Positions 42,784-52,139 are shown, counted from the first letter of the stretch. The stretch is 55,034 nt of DNA from Rhodospirillaceae bacterium (GCA_016845145.1 JAERTE010000035.1:1-55034), one strand, 5' to 3'. Program-made: numbers and translations. Notes: generated by a model not told the origin, from the letters alone.

Positions 42784-43464
42784 TCAATTGGTTTTGGTGT
42801 TGTCGGAGTTGCCGGTAATCGCCAACATCTCGCCGGCGCGGGCTCGAACACCGCCCGGAGCGCCTGCGGCTTCAGACAATTCCTTGAAAATTTCACCGGC
42901 AGCTTTCATGTCGCCATTGGACAATGCTGCCAGCGCCTGAACCTCTCGGGCATTGTGGCGCCAGGGGTTTTCGCTCTTCGCTAAGCTGTCGGCGCGGGAG
43001 ACGAGATTGCCGCCGCCCTTGCCGGCGTCGAGCTCTTGCAAGGCACCGAGCACGACGGCCAAGTTCTGGTAAACGTCGGAAATGGCGCTGTCGTCCGCCA
43101 GTGTCGCATACATGCTTGCGGCGCCTGCCGCATCACCTTGTCGGCCGGTCAATGCGGCAGCCTGAAACCGGGCCAGCATGGCGTACCCGGCATTGGCGTC
43201 TTTGCTCAATGCCTGCAACGCGCTCAGCGCATCTTCGGCTTTCCCGTCGGCCGCCAATTGCGACGCGGCGGCAAAGCGTTCGCCTTGTTGCATGCGTTGG
43301 TCCAGGTCATAGCTCTGCCAAGCCTTTGTGCCGGCAACACCAATGACAAGCGCCAGGGCTCCGGCAATGGCATAATTGCCGTAGGTATTCCAGAGTTTCT
43401 CGAGGCGTTCCTGCTTTAGGTCCTCGTCGATCTCGCGGAGCAGAACGTCTTGTTCGTCGGCCAC
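42784..43464 (-). CDS. YfgM-like TPR membrane protein
   Basis: A 226-residue protein with an N-terminal cytoplasmic stretch (EIDEDLKQERLEKLWNTYG), a single membrane helix (YAIAGALALVIGVAGTKAW near 32-50) and TPR-like helical repeats outward (ADGKAEDALSALQALS, AAGAASMYATLADDS, GDMKAAGEIFKELSEAAGA). This is the architecture of YfgM/ancillary SecYEG-associated proteins, which are encoded next to bamB in many proteobacteria. It probably links translocated proteins to periplasmic chaperones. The gap to bamB is 23 bases, so they are co-transcribed. Confidence 0.85.
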   Translation of the reverse strand: MADEQDVLLREIDEDLKQERLEKLWNTYGNYAIAGALALVIGVAGTKAWQSYDLDQRMQQGERFAAASQLAADGKAEDALSALQALSKDANAGYAMLARFQAAALTGRQGDAAGAASMYATLADDSAISDVYQNLAVVLGALQELDAGKGGGNLVSRADSLAKSENPWRHNAREVQALAALSNGDMKAAGEIFKELSEAAGAPGGVRARAGEMLAITGNSDNTKTN

Positions 43465-43550
43465 GTTACTTCCTTTTCAACGTCATTCCGGGAAACGGCG
43501 GCACACCATACTTGCCGGCCCCGGTATTCTCAAGCGGGTACGGTGCAGCG

Positions 43551-44114
43551 TTACTCAGCGGCGTCCGCACGCCATTTAATTGAACATCCCATGGAGGCGA
43601 TCTGTTCGGAAGGGCCCTTGCCGGTTTCCGCGACGAGGGTCATCGCCTCCAACAACTCTCGACGTGCGCCAGGTGGCGCGGGGTTTGGCCCCGACGCGTC
43701 CAGGCGGCCTCGGTATTGCAATTCCATGTCGGCATTGAAACCGAAGAAATCCGGCGTACAAACGGCATCATAAGCGCGAGCGACTTGTTGAGTGGTGTCG
43801 ATCACGTAAGGAAAGCCGAAACCATTGTTTGCGGCGAATAGCTTCATGTTATCAAAAGAATCCTCGGTATTGTACTCAGGATCATTTGACATGATGGCGA
43901 TGACGCCGATGCCTTTCGCCTGCAACGCCTTCGCATCCGAGGAAAGACGATCGGCAATCGCTTTCACATAGGGGCAGTGGTTGCAGATGAACATCACCAG
44001 GGTTCCGTTCGGCCCGCGCACATCGGCGAGGATATAAGTATTGTCATCTGTGCCGGTAAGCGAGAAATCCGGTGCTTTCCAGCCAAAATCGCAGATCGGA
44101 GTTTCGACTGCCAT
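43551..44114 (-). CDS. Thioredoxin-like (AhpC/TSA superfamily) protein
   Basis: A 187-residue soluble redoxin. The Cys pair C-N-H-C (FICNHCPYVK near 43) sits where thioredoxins have CxxC, followed by GIGVIAIMSNDPEYNTEDSFD, the hallmark of a widespread family of peroxiredoxin-like thioredoxins. DFFGFNADMELQYRGRLDAS is a second conserved block. The redox partner is unknown. ATG 44114 follows AGGTG with seven bases; ATG 44123 is an alternative. Confidence 0.8.
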   Translation of the reverse strand: MAVETPICDFGWKAPDFSLTGTDDNTYILADVRGPNGTLVMFICNHCPYVKAIADRLSSDAKALQAKGIGVIAIMSNDPEYNTEDSFDNMKLFAANNGFGFPYVIDTTQQVARAYDAVCTPDFFGFNADMELQYRGRLDASGPNPAPPGARRELLEAMTLVAETGKGPSEQIASMGCSIKWRADAAE

Positions 44115-44315
44115 AATCGTCACCTGCTTAGGAAATTTCGAACGCAGCGGGTTGTACCATTTTTCAGCGCTCGGGGAAACGGAAACACGTCATTGTGACG
44201 ACCATTGCGGAAAATGGCGCCATAGCCGATACAACCGGAATTAAGCCGCTGTTAATGGTGTTTATGGTATGCTTCAAGCTTCCCAGTGGGTGAGAGCGAG
44301 CAAGAGGACCTATAC

Positions 44316-44702
44316 ATGCTTAAAATGATTGCCGGCAACGGAGCCAGATTGTTGGCGTTATCGTCAATCGGTGTACTTCTTGGGTGCGCGGTTCCGCCGA
44401 CATTGGCAACCGGGGTGATGCCGGGCGTTGCGCAGATTGACATGATGACGGTTGTCGGTACGGATAAATCCATCGTCGATCATGTCGTGTCATATTCCAG
44501 TGGCAAGGATTGCTCTTACATTTACGTTGAACGCGGTAATCACTATTGCAAGGAAGATGAGGTGGTCATCAAGCCTCAGGTCTATTGTTACAATTCGATC
44601 GGGCGGGTTACCTGTTACGAGCGGCCTGACCCACACGCCAACGGTCATCGTGAGAACGGTAATAACGAACACAACATGGTGACGAGCCACAAGGCTCGGT
44701 GA
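44316..44702 (+). CDS. Small Cys-rich lipoprotein
   Basis: A 128-residue lipoprotein: residues 1-24 are a signal with lipobox VLLGC. Two short cysteine-containing segments follow, SGKDCSYIYVERGNHYCKED and VYCYNSIGRVTCYERPD, which look like two disulfide-bonded loops of similar design, and the C-terminus is Asn/His-rich (DPHANGHRENGNNEHN). Such lipoproteins with a YSSGKDCS segment occur in alphaproteobacteria but I know no function. AGAGGA precedes ATG 44316. No clear operon partner. Confidence 0.7.
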   Translation: MLKMIAGNGARLLALSSIGVLLGCAVPPTLATGVMPGVAQIDMMTVVGTDKSIVDHVVSYSSGKDCSYIYVERGNHYCKEDEVVIKPQVYCYNSIGRVTCYERPDPHANGHRENGNNEHNMVTSHKAR

Positions 44703-44792
44703 TTTATCTCTGCGACGACGAAGAACCGGCGTCCGAGGTGTTCGCGCAATCGATTTTCGTTTCACCGTCATTTGAATCCTTATACAACCTGA

Positions 44793-45518
44793 ATGATGCG
44801 GATTCTTTATTGGATCGTGGTGATCGGCGCGCTGCTGCTTTCTGGGGGCAGTGCATTCATGTTTTTCGGCGAGACCAACATGGATCCGGAGGCCCAGGCG
44901 CGTGCCGATTTCGAGGCCGCGGTCGCAGCCCAGCGGCCAGCCGCTGTGAACGGCACCACAGCAGATCAATTTCGGCTGGCTGAAACCTACCGTACGGGAC
45001 CGGAAGACCTGCGTGACCCCGGCGGCGCACGGTATTGGTATCGCAAAGCGGCGGAACAAGGCCACATCGCCGCGCAATTCGAATTGGGCATGCTGTATGC
45101 GCGCGGCGACGGCGTGCCGCAAAGCTACCACCGGGCAGCTGAATGGTTGAAATTGGCTGCTGGGCTCGGACGGCACCGTGAAGCCCAATTCGCATTGGGC
45201 GATATGTATTTCAATGGCAGAGGCGTGCCGCATGACTACGGTGCCGCAATGTCATGGTTTCGCAAGGCTGCGGAGCGGGGGCATCCGGTGGCGCAGTATG
45301 TTGTCGGCACCATGTATGCGGAGGGCTGGGGGGTCGAAACTGATGATTTGGAGGCCTACAAATGGTTGACCTTGGCCCAGCGTGCGCCCGATGCGGTGCT
45401 GGCTTATGACCCCAAGTCTGACCCGCGTGAACGCCGGGAGAAATTGCTTCTGCGTATGAACCGTTCGCAGATCGAAATAGCGCGCAAAAACACTGCAGAA
45501 TGGAAGCCGACCCAATGA
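44793..45518 (+). CDS. Sel1/TPR-repeat protein with N-terminal membrane anchor
   Basis: A 241-residue protein. Residues 4-24 form a membrane helix, then comes a 50-residue spacer. Sel1-like repeats follow: GARYWYRKAAEQGHIAAQFE, ELGMLYARGDGVPQSYHRAA, DMYFNGRGVPHDYGAAMSWF and RKAAERGHPVAQYVVGTMYA with EGWGVETDDLEAYKWL. These are protein-interaction repeats found in periplasmic and envelope regulators. It carries no enzyme motif. The start (44793 or 44796) has no clear binding site. Its stop overlaps the HAD gene start by four bases, so they are coupled. Confidence 0.8.
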   Translation: MMRILYWIVVIGALLLSGGSAFMFFGETNMDPEAQARADFEAAVAAQRPAAVNGTTADQFRLAETYRTGPEDLRDPGGARYWYRKAAEQGHIAAQFELGMLYARGDGVPQSYHRAAEWLKLAAGLGRHREAQFALGDMYFNGRGVPHDYGAAMSWFRKAAERGHPVAQYVVGTMYAEGWGVETDDLEAYKWLTLAQRAPDAVLAYDPKSDPRERREKLLLRMNRSQIEIARKNTAEWKPTQ

Positions 45519-46270
45519 CCTCCGTCAAAGCCGTCACGTTCGATCTCTGGGATACGATCATTTCCGACGAGTCCGACGAGCCAAAGCGTGCAGCACTTGG
45601 TCTAAAGAGCAAGCTTCAAACCCGACATGATCTCGTGCTGGATGCCCTTAACCGCCACGCGCCGCTCACGACCGAAGAACTGGCCATCGCCTACAAGGTT
45701 GCCAATGCGGCCTTTGTCAAATGCTGGCAGGGACATGCCATCACCTGGACCGCGCGCGAGCGCTTGGAAGTGCTGTTGAACGGGCTGGGGCGCACGCTTC
45801 CAGATGAAGAGCTTGATGCATTGGCTGACGCCATGGTGCGTTTGGAACTCGACGTGCCGCCCGACCCCATTGAAGGCGCGGCCGAAGCGATTTCCGCGCT
45901 GGCCGAACGCTATAAGCTCTGCATCGTTTCCGACACGATTATCACCAGCGGTTCGGGGTTGCGCGAGCTGCTTGAAAAGCACGATCTGAAACGGCATTTC
46001 AGCGGTTTCGCTTTCTCCGACGAAGTCGGCCATGCCAAACCCCACCCGGATATGTTTGAGGCGGCCCGTCAACAAATGGATGTGGGATTCGATGAGATGG
46101 TGCATATCGGTGATCGTGACCACAACGACATCAAGGGAGCACAGGCCGTGGGCATGAGTGCAGTTCTATTTACGGCAAAGCGTGATGTGGACGCTGGGCA
46201 TACGTCGGCGGATGCTATGTGCGCAAGTCATGCCGAGTTGCCGGCAATCATTGATGGGCTTTCGGCATGA
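45515..46270 (+). CDS. HAD-superfamily hydrolase
   Basis: A 251-residue haloacid-dehalogenase-like phosphatase. Motif I is VTFDLWDTI (near 8), motif II VSDTI (near 145), motif III the Lys in HAKPHPDMF (near 173) and motif IV IGDRDHNDIKGA (near 193). DLW rather than DFDG is common in a subgroup acting on small phosphoesters or sugar/lipid phosphates. ATG 45515 has GGAAG upstream and overlaps the Sel1 stop. The GATase gene starts four bases before its own stop, forming a three-gene coupled run. Confidence 0.85.
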   Translation: MTSVKAVTFDLWDTIISDESDEPKRAALGLKSKLQTRHDLVLDALNRHAPLTTEELAIAYKVANAAFVKCWQGHAITWTARERLEVLLNGLGRTLPDEELDALADAMVRLELDVPPDPIEGAAEAISALAERYKLCIVSDTIITSGSGLRELLEKHDLKRHFSGFAFSDEVGHAKPHPDMFEAARQQMDVGFDEMVHIGDRDHNDIKGAQAVGMSAVLFTAKRDVDAGHTSADAMCASHAELPAIIDGLSA

Positions 46271-47121
46271 GTGATTTGAAATTTCTTTTGGCGGAAGGAA
46301 ATACCCGCGAGATCAACGCCCAAGCTATTGCCAGCGGTGGGCGCACGGGAACCATGTGTTTTTCAGAAATTCTCCAGTCGATAGCGCCGGGATGCATCAT
46401 TGAGATTGTCAATCCGGCGGATATTGATACGGGGCTCCCGGCGGGAGCCGAACTGACCGGATACGATGGGTTCATGATGAGCGGCTCCGCACTGAATGTT
46501 CCGCTTGGCGGAGACGACCCGCGTGTCACCCGGCAGGTTGATTTGGCCAAGGCCGTATTCGATGCAGGCGTGCCGTTTTACGGTAGTTGCTGGGGGTTGC
46601 AAGTGGCGGTGGCGGCGGCAGGCGGGAGCGTGGCGGCGAGCCCATTGGGATGTGAAATGGCAGTGGCGCGCAAAGTGGTGCTCAGTGAACAGGGACGAGA
46701 CCATTTGCTCTATGACGGCAAGGCGGGCGTGTTTGATGCGCCGGCCGTGCACGTTGACGAAGTCACGGCTCTTCCGTCCGGCGCAACCGTGTTGGCGAGC
46801 AACGGGTTCTCACGTGTGCAGGGAGCAACCTTCCGTTTTGCCCGAGGCGAGTTTTGGGGCGTGCAGTACCATCCGGAATTCGATTTGGCGGACATGGCCG
46901 TGTTGGTGAAGCGGTATACGCAACGGGTTGTCGACCAGGGTTTTTTCGCGACGCCTGCGGATGCAGAAGCTCATGCGGAGCGCCTCAAAACGTTGCACGA
47001 AGATCCGGAGCGCAAAGACTTGTCATGGTTACTTGGTCTTGATGCCGATATCCTGGACCCCACCGTTCGGTGGCGGGAAATCGTCAATTGGGTAGAGCAT
47101 GCCGTCAAGCCGCGGCGCTGA
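46267..47121 (+). CDS. Class I glutamine amidotransferase domain protein
   Basis: A 284-residue stand-alone GATase. The catalytic cysteine is in FYGSCWGLQVAVAAAGG (near 108), the His/Glu pair in GVQYHPEFDLADM (near 200). GMSGS-like MMSGSALNVP is the small-side strand. The group releases ammonia from glutamine or a gamma-glutamyl bond; the C-terminal 60 residues are an added region. Whether it is a PuuD-like gamma-glutamyl hydrolase is not clear, but the nearby glutamine synthetase-like gene makes a gamma-glutamyl route thinkable. Its end overlaps the marC end by 17 bases. Confidence 0.82.
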   Translation: MSDLKFLLAEGNTREINAQAIASGGRTGTMCFSEILQSIAPGCIIEIVNPADIDTGLPAGAELTGYDGFMMSGSALNVPLGGDDPRVTRQVDLAKAVFDAGVPFYGSCWGLQVAVAAAGGSVAASPLGCEMAVARKVVLSEQGRDHLLYDGKAGVFDAPAVHVDEVTALPSGATVLASNGFSRVQGATFRFARGEFWGVQYHPEFDLADMAVLVKRYTQRVVDQGFFATPADAEAHAERLKTLHEDPERKDLSWLLGLDADILDPTVRWREIVNWVEHAVKPRR

Positions 47122-47758
47122 GCAGCCCACTGCCTTTCAATCCGTCGAAAACGAACTGCACGGCCAGCGCAGTCAGCAAGACACCGAAAACACGTGAGAT
47201 AACTTGCAGGCCGGTAACGCCCAGCAGGCGTTGCACCTGAGTGGCGATCAACAACAACACAAAAGTTATGAGCACAACGCTCAGCATGGCGCCGATAACA
47301 GCCGCTGCGAGTTGCAGGTCATCTCCCGCATCGCCCATCAAAAGCACCGCCGCGCCCATGGCGCCGGGACCGGCGATCAGCGGTGTTGCTAACGGAAATA
47401 CCGACACATCGTCCTTGGCGGACGCCTCGCGGTTCTCGTCTTCAGTCGTGGAGGTGCTGCCGGTGGGCTCCGCGAAAACCAATTTGATGCCGATCAGTAG
47501 CAGCAAAATGCCGCCCGCTGTGCGGAGCGCCGATAGTGATATCCCCATATATGTCAGAACGCCATTACCGAACACCAGGAACGCCAACATGATCGCTGCG
47601 GCGATCACGCATCCCTTGATGGCCATACGGCGGCGTTCTCTCGGCGTGTTGGTCGTGGTTAGTGCTGCGTAGATGGCCGCAACATCCACGGGCCCAATTG
47701 TAGCGAAGAAGGTCGTGAAGGCGACCAAGGCCGTCTCCAGGAGCGCCGATGAGATCAC
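47105..47758 (-). CDS. MarC family inner-membrane protein
   Basis: A 217-residue membrane protein with about six helices: LVAFTTFFATIGPVDVAAIYAAL, IAAAIMLAFLVFGNGVL, ALRTAGGILLLLIGIKLVF, then AGPGAMGAAVLL and IGAMLSVVLITFVLLLIATQVQRLLG, plus the final helix. The PxDVA/ALTTTNTPRERRRMA loop and FPLATPLIAGPGA are MarC/YchE signatures. The family's role is unknown, despite its early link with antibiotic resistance. Start GTG 47758 overlaps the alcohol dehydrogenase stop by four bases. Convergent with the GATase gene. Confidence 0.87.
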   Translation of the reverse strand: MISSALLETALVAFTTFFATIGPVDVAAIYAALTTTNTPRERRRMAIKGCVIAAAIMLAFLVFGNGVLTYMGISLSALRTAGGILLLLIGIKLVFAEPTGSTSTTEDENREASAKDDVSVFPLATPLIAGPGAMGAAVLLMGDAGDDLQLAAAVIGAMLSVVLITFVLLLIATQVQRLLGVTGLQVISRVFGVLLTALAVQFVFDGLKGSGLLSAAA

Positions 47759-48927
47759 AATCCACCCACTAGCGCAGCACGGTACATCTTCAACATGGCG
47801 TCTGTATCAACAGCGACAGGGTTGGAGCCGGCGGTCGGGTCTTCTGCGGCCATTTGCGCAAGTTCGGGTAACCTGTGCTCTTCCACCCCAAGCGCATCGG
47901 CGGTGTGCGGGATTTCAAAAGCCAGGCGAAGCTCCAGTGTCCAATCCAAGACTGCGTCAAAACCATTGCCTGCAAAGCCGAGCCAGCGCGCCAAGCGCTC
48001 CAGACGCTCCTCAATGGCGGCTCGATTGTGAACCAAGACATAAGGCGTAAATACGGCGTTGGCGAGGCCATGGTGCGCGTTGTAGATGGCGCCCACGGGA
48101 TGGCTGAGTGAATGAATGGCACCAAGACCTTTTTGGAAGGCCGTCGCCCCCATGGCCGCAGCCGACATCATATGCGCACGAGCTTCCAAATCGGCACCAT
48201 TGGAAACGGCTTTCGGCAACCACTCGTTGACCAGCCGAAGCCCTTCCACGGCGATGCCGTCGGCCATGGGGTGATAGCCGGGCGCACAGTATGCTTCTAG
48301 GCAATGAACAAGTGCATCCATGCCGGTCCAGGCCGTCAGGTTGGGTGGTAGGCCTGCCACCAACGCCGGGTCGCAAATGACCGTTTGCGGCAGCATCTTG
48401 GGATGGAAGATGATTTTCTTGGTGTGGGTTTCTTCGTTGGTGATGACGGAAGCGCGTCCAACCTCCGATCCTGTGCCCGACGTCGTCGGTACAGCGATGA
48501 TCGGGCAAATGCTGTCAGTATCTGCACGGGTCCAGTTGTCGCCGATGTCCTCGAAATCCCAGATTGGACGTAATTGGCCGGCCATGAAGGCAACGGCCTT
48601 GGCCGCGTCCATGGCGCTGCCACCACCCCAAGCGATAACGCCATCGTGTCCGCCGGAATTGAATACGTTCACGCCCGCATTCACATTGGCGGCCACGGGA
48701 TTGGCCTGAATGTCGGAGAAAACCGTCGCCGGCAAACCTGCTGCTTCAAGCGCGGCGACGGCATCGGCAATCATCGGGAGTGGCGCCAACCCCGGATCGG
48801 TCACCAGCAATGGCCGTCGAATACCCAGGGTCCCGCAGATATCCGCGAGCTCCGAAATTCGCCCAACTCCAAAACGTACGTTTGTGGGGTAATTCCAATT
48901 ACCAAAGGGGGTGGTCTCGGTGTTCAT
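47755..48927 (-). CDS. Iron-containing (group III) alcohol dehydrogenase
   Basis: A 390-residue NAD(P)-dependent dehydrogenase. The cofactor motif GGGSAMDAAKAVAF (near 100) and PTTSGTGSEVGRASV (near 150) are present. Iron ligands are in the MDALVHCLEAYCAPGYHPMADGI segments (Asp, His) and GAIHSLSHPVGAIYNAHHGLANAV (two His), near 205 and 275. Group III members act on butanol, propanediol, or 4-hydroxybutyrate-type substrates; the real one is open. It lies 3 bases after the glutamine synthetase-like gene and overlaps marC, so the three form an operon, which suggests a role in amine or amino-alcohol catabolism. Confidence 0.9.
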   Translation of the reverse strand: MNTETTPFGNWNYPTNVRFGVGRISELADICGTLGIRRPLLVTDPGLAPLPMIADAVAALEAAGLPATVFSDIQANPVAANVNAGVNVFNSGGHDGVIAWGGGSAMDAAKAVAFMAGQLRPIWDFEDIGDNWTRADTDSICPIIAVPTTSGTGSEVGRASVITNEETHTKKIIFHPKMLPQTVICDPALVAGLPPNLTAWTGMDALVHCLEAYCAPGYHPMADGIAVEGLRLVNEWLPKAVSNGADLEARAHMMSAAAMGATAFQKGLGAIHSLSHPVGAIYNAHHGLANAVFTPYVLVHNRAAIEERLERLARWLGFAGNGFDAVLDWTLELRLAFEIPHTADALGVEEHRLPELAQMAAEDPTAGSNPVAVDTDAMLKMYRAALVGGL

Positions 48928-48930
48928 GGT

Positions 48931-50298
48931 TCAGATAATCTCGAAATAGCGTTCCATTTCCCAGTCGGTAATGTGCTTGCGGAACTCGCGCTCCTCCCAT
49001 TCCCGGCTGGCGGCGTAGTGCTCGACGAAGGCATCACCCAGGATTTCCCGTGCCGGCTTCGAAGCTTTCAATCTTCCCGCTGCTTCCCAAAGCGTTTGCG
49101 GCAGTTGCAATCGTTTGGGAAAAGTTTTGGCGTAGGCATTGCCCTTGATCGGCGCGTCCGGTTCGACTTTGTTTTCGATGCCCCAAAGCCCGGCGCCTAC
49201 GGATGCGGCCAGCGCCGTGTACGGATTGATGTCCGCGGCGGCGATACGATACTCAACACGTTGCGACTTGGGTGAGCCCGGTATGACACGCAAGGCGCAG
49301 GTTCGGTTGTCGATACCCCACGACGCATCGGTCGGCGCCCAGAAGTCTGGGATCAGGCGGGTGTAGGAATTCACCGTCGATGCGACGGTCGACAGCATTT
49401 CAGGCATCAGTTTTTGCTGTCCGCCAACAAAATAGCGCATGGTATCGGACATACCATGCAGGCCGTCAGAGGCATGGAAGGCGCTGCTGCCGTCTTTGTT
49501 TGTCAAAGACATGTGTATATGGCCGCTCTGGCCCGGCCAATCGGGTGACCACTTGGCCATGAAGGTTGCCATCATGCCATTTTTCTGTGCCATGATTTTG
49601 GCAAAGGTCTTGAACAAAGCCGCCTTGTCAGCGGCGGACAGGGCGGTATCGACGGAGATGGCGGCTTCGAGCACACCGGGCCCAGTTTCCTCGTGCAGGC
49701 CCTCCAGCCCCATATCCATGCGTTGGCAGCCATCAAGCAAATTCTGGTAGAAGTCGCTCTCGACTGTGTTTCGCAATACGGAGTAGCCGAAAAAACCCGG
49801 CTGCATCGGGCGCAGATCCCGGTAGTTCTTTTCACGGACCGAGGCAGGGGTTTCTTCAAATACGAAAAACTCAAACTCGAACCCCGCATTGATGCTGAAA
49901 CCCATGTCGTCGGCCTTGGCGACGACTCTGCGCAGCGCCGCCCGTGGGCATACAGCTTCGTGATCGTCGATAAATTCGCCTAAGAACAGCAGCATGCCGT
50001 CCTCCCACGGGATTTCACGGCAACTCTCGGGCAAGACGCGTACCGCGGCATCGGGATAACCCGTATGCCAACCCGTGACGGAAACGTTGTCATACAGTTG
50101 ATCGTAGGAATCCCAGCCCAGCACGACATCGCAAAAGCCGAACCCGCCGTTCAGGGCGGAAAAGAACTTGTCGCGACTCATATATTTGCCACGCAGAATG
50201 CCGTCGATATCGAAGACGCCGACTTTGACGTGGTCGAGCCCGCGTTCTTCAACAAGCTTTCTGGCATCTTCGGATGTCTTAACGTCACGTGCTTGCAT
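48931..50298 (-). CDS. Glutamine synthetase-family (gamma-glutamylation) enzyme
   Basis: A 455-residue GS-family enzyme. The N-terminal DIDGILRGKYMSRDKF is typical of GlnA-like gamma-glutamylpolyamine/alkylamide synthetases rather than housekeeping GlnA. Metal ligands are in GFEFEFFVFEE, HEETGPGVLE and SGHIHMSL; the ATP/glutamate arginine is in NRTCALRV and later SQRVEYRI. No adenylylation tyrosine motif appears at the C-terminus. It probably ligates glutamate to an amine, and the alcohol dehydrogenase downstream could oxidise a derived alcohol. The product is not determined. ATG 50298 (a minus-strand start) has GGGAGGC upstream. The 222-base divergent gap to motA is otherwise empty. Confidence 0.85.
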   Translation of the reverse strand: MQARDVKTSEDARKLVEERGLDHVKVGVFDIDGILRGKYMSRDKFFSALNGGFGFCDVVLGWDSYDQLYDNVSVTGWHTGYPDAAVRVLPESCREIPWEDGMLLFLGEFIDDHEAVCPRAALRRVVAKADDMGFSINAGFEFEFFVFEETPASVREKNYRDLRPMQPGFFGYSVLRNTVESDFYQNLLDGCQRMDMGLEGLHEETGPGVLEAAISVDTALSAADKAALFKTFAKIMAQKNGMMATFMAKWSPDWPGQSGHIHMSLTNKDGSSAFHASDGLHGMSDTMRYFVGGQQKLMPEMLSTVASTVNSYTRLIPDFWAPTDASWGIDNRTCALRVIPGSPKSQRVEYRIAAADINPYTALAASVGAGLWGIENKVEPDAPIKGNAYAKTFPKRLQLPQTLWEAAGRLKASKPAREILGDAFVEHYAASREWEEREFRKHITDWEMERYFEII

Positions 50299-50520
50299 TG
50301 CAGCCTCCCGCTTGAATCCGCGCCCATGTTGGATGATGCAACGTTAGCGCTCAAGGTGTTTCACGTGCCCTCTTCGCTGAATTCAGATTCTTGATCCGCA
50401 TCAATGTGTTTTCCGTACGGGTGTGGGAGCTTAAGACCGCTTGTCGGCGCGGTATTTGGCGGATAACTTATTCTAAACGTTTATCTATTGTGATTTTCTT
50501 CCAAGGGTTCAGTTGACGGC

Positions 50521-51288
50521 ATGGATATCGCCACACTAATTGGTTTGATTTTCGGGTTGGGGGTAATCGGCGCCGCGATTGCATTCGGCGGCGAGGCCGC
50601 GCTGTTTTTCAATATTCCGGGCATCCTGATCGTGCTTGGCGGCACGTTGGCGGCGACACTGATCAAATTCCGGCTGTCGGACATGATCGCGGCCTTCGGC
50701 TTAGGCGTACGGACCGCATTCAAGGATGTTTCCAGCGATCCGACCGAGATTTTCGATGAAGTTCTGGAAATGGCCGGGGCCGCGCGCAAGAACGGTGTTT
50801 TGGCGCTGCAGGAATTCAAGGTCAACAACGGGCTTTTGAAACAAGGCATCCGACTGGTAGTTGACGGGCACAGCCTAGAGAACGTCAAACATATCCTGGA
50901 CCAGGAAATCAATCAGATGATCATCCGCCAGGAACAAGGTGAGACCATGTTCCGCGGCATCGGGGAATCAGCGCCGGCGTTCGGCATGATCGGTACGTTG
51001 GTCGGTCTGGTGCAGATGCTCGCCAACTTGGATGACCCGGCCAATATCGGACCGGCCATGGCGGTGGCGCTGCTGACGACGTTTTATGGCGCTCTCATCG
51101 CCAATCTGGTCGCTATTCCCATTGCCGACAAATTGGCGGCAAAAACCAACCTGGACCAAACCGTCAACGAGTTGGTTTTCGAGAGCGTATTGCTGATCCA
51201 TCAGCGCCAAGGTCCGCAGGTGATATCCGAAACTCTTTCGGCGTTCCTGCCGTCGGCTCGGGCGAAGAAAAAAGAAGCGGAAGAGTAG
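50521..51288 (+). CDS. motA: Flagellar motor stator protein MotA (PomA type)
   Basis: A 255-residue inner-membrane protein with four membrane helices: LIGLIFGLGVIGAAIAFGG, FNIPGILIVLGGTLAATLI, then after a long cytoplasmic loop APAFGMIGTLVGLVQMLANL and FYGALIANLVAIPIADKL. The motor-interaction charged residues lie in the loop (SDPTEIFDEVLEMAGAARKNGVLALQEF). The shape is that of PomA/MotA ion-channel subunits. motB starts three bases after its stop. The ion is not decided by this gene alone; the compact PomA form suggests sodium, with weak support. Confidence 0.9.
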   Translation: MDIATLIGLIFGLGVIGAAIAFGGEAALFFNIPGILIVLGGTLAATLIKFRLSDMIAAFGLGVRTAFKDVSSDPTEIFDEVLEMAGAARKNGVLALQEFKVNNGLLKQGIRLVVDGHSLENVKHILDQEINQMIIRQEQGETMFRGIGESAPAFGMIGTLVGLVQMLANLDDPANIGPAMAVALLTTFYGALIANLVAIPIADKLAAKTNLDQTVNELVFESVLLIHQRQGPQVISETLSAFLPSARAKKKEAEE

Positions 51289-51290
51289 CT

Positions 51291-52139
51291 GTGACCAAGG
51301 GCAAGAAAAGTGGCAAGAAGGGCGGTGGCGCACCGACCTGGATGGTCACGTTCGGCGATATGATGTCACTGCTGCTGACTTTTTTTGTGCTGCTGTTCAC
51401 GTACTCGACCATGGATGCTGAAAAATACAAAGCCTTGGCGGGGTCCCTGAAGAATGCATTCGGATCAAGCATGATGGATCATATGCGTGGCATGATCGAA
51501 GTTGGCGGCATCGCCACCCGTGATACTCCGACGACCATGCTGATCCCCCCACCGGAACCCAAGGAGCACTCGGGTGCGCCTGAAACTGCTGAAAAGCCGC
51601 CGGTGGAAATGGATCTCGAGAAAATTGACGAGAAGACCATCGAAGAAACATACAAGGAGGTTCAGAAAAGCCGCGCCGAAGTACTTGAAACGGACCTGAA
51701 GACAGCCATTCACCAAAACCTGCAGGGGTCGCGCGTCGGCATTGAGCGCGAAGGAGGGAAGGTGGTGTTACGGTTCCCCAGCGAGATTGCCTTTACGTCC
51801 GGCCGGGCCGATGCCAACGACCTTTTCTTGGAGACTCTGGCTCGCCTGATTCCCATATTGGCGTCAACGCGCGGTGATATCATCATATCCGGCCACACAG
51901 ATAACATACCGATTACCGGCGGCAGTTTCCGCTCCAACTGGGATCTGTCTTCGGCGCGTGCCTCGTCGGTCGTACATATCCTTGTCGATAGTGACCAAAT
52001 TCCATCGGAGCGCATAACCGTGCAAGGCTTCGGCGATAGCCGTCCGCTGGCTGACAATGAGACCGAAGAGGGGCGCGCCAAGAACCGCCGTGTGGAAATC
52101 ACGATTCTCGTCCAGGAGAATGGTGCCAGCAAACCGTAA
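51291..52139 (+). CDS. motB: Flagellar motor stator protein MotB (OmpA-like)
   Basis: A 282-residue protein: basic N-terminus (GKKSGKKGGGAP), one membrane helix with the ion-carrying Asp in VTFGDMMSLLLTFFVLL (near 24), a linker/plug region, and a peptidoglycan-binding OmpA domain from about 150: GRADANDLFLETLARL, GHTDNIPI, NWDLSSARASSVVHILV and RAKNRRVEI. Together with MotA it is the torque-generating stator. The start is GTG 51291. The glycosyltransferase gene overlaps its end by 20 bases. Confidence 0.92.
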   Translation: MTKGKKSGKKGGGAPTWMVTFGDMMSLLLTFFVLLFTYSTMDAEKYKALAGSLKNAFGSSMMDHMRGMIEVGGIATRDTPTTMLIPPPEPKEHSGAPETAEKPPVEMDLEKIDEKTIEETYKEVQKSRAEVLETDLKTAIHQNLQGSRVGIEREGGKVVLRFPSEIAFTSGRADANDLFLETLARLIPILASTRGDIIISGHTDNIPITGGSFRSNWDLSSARASSVVHILVDSDQIPSERITVQGFGDSRPLADNETEEGRAKNRRVEITILVQENGASKP

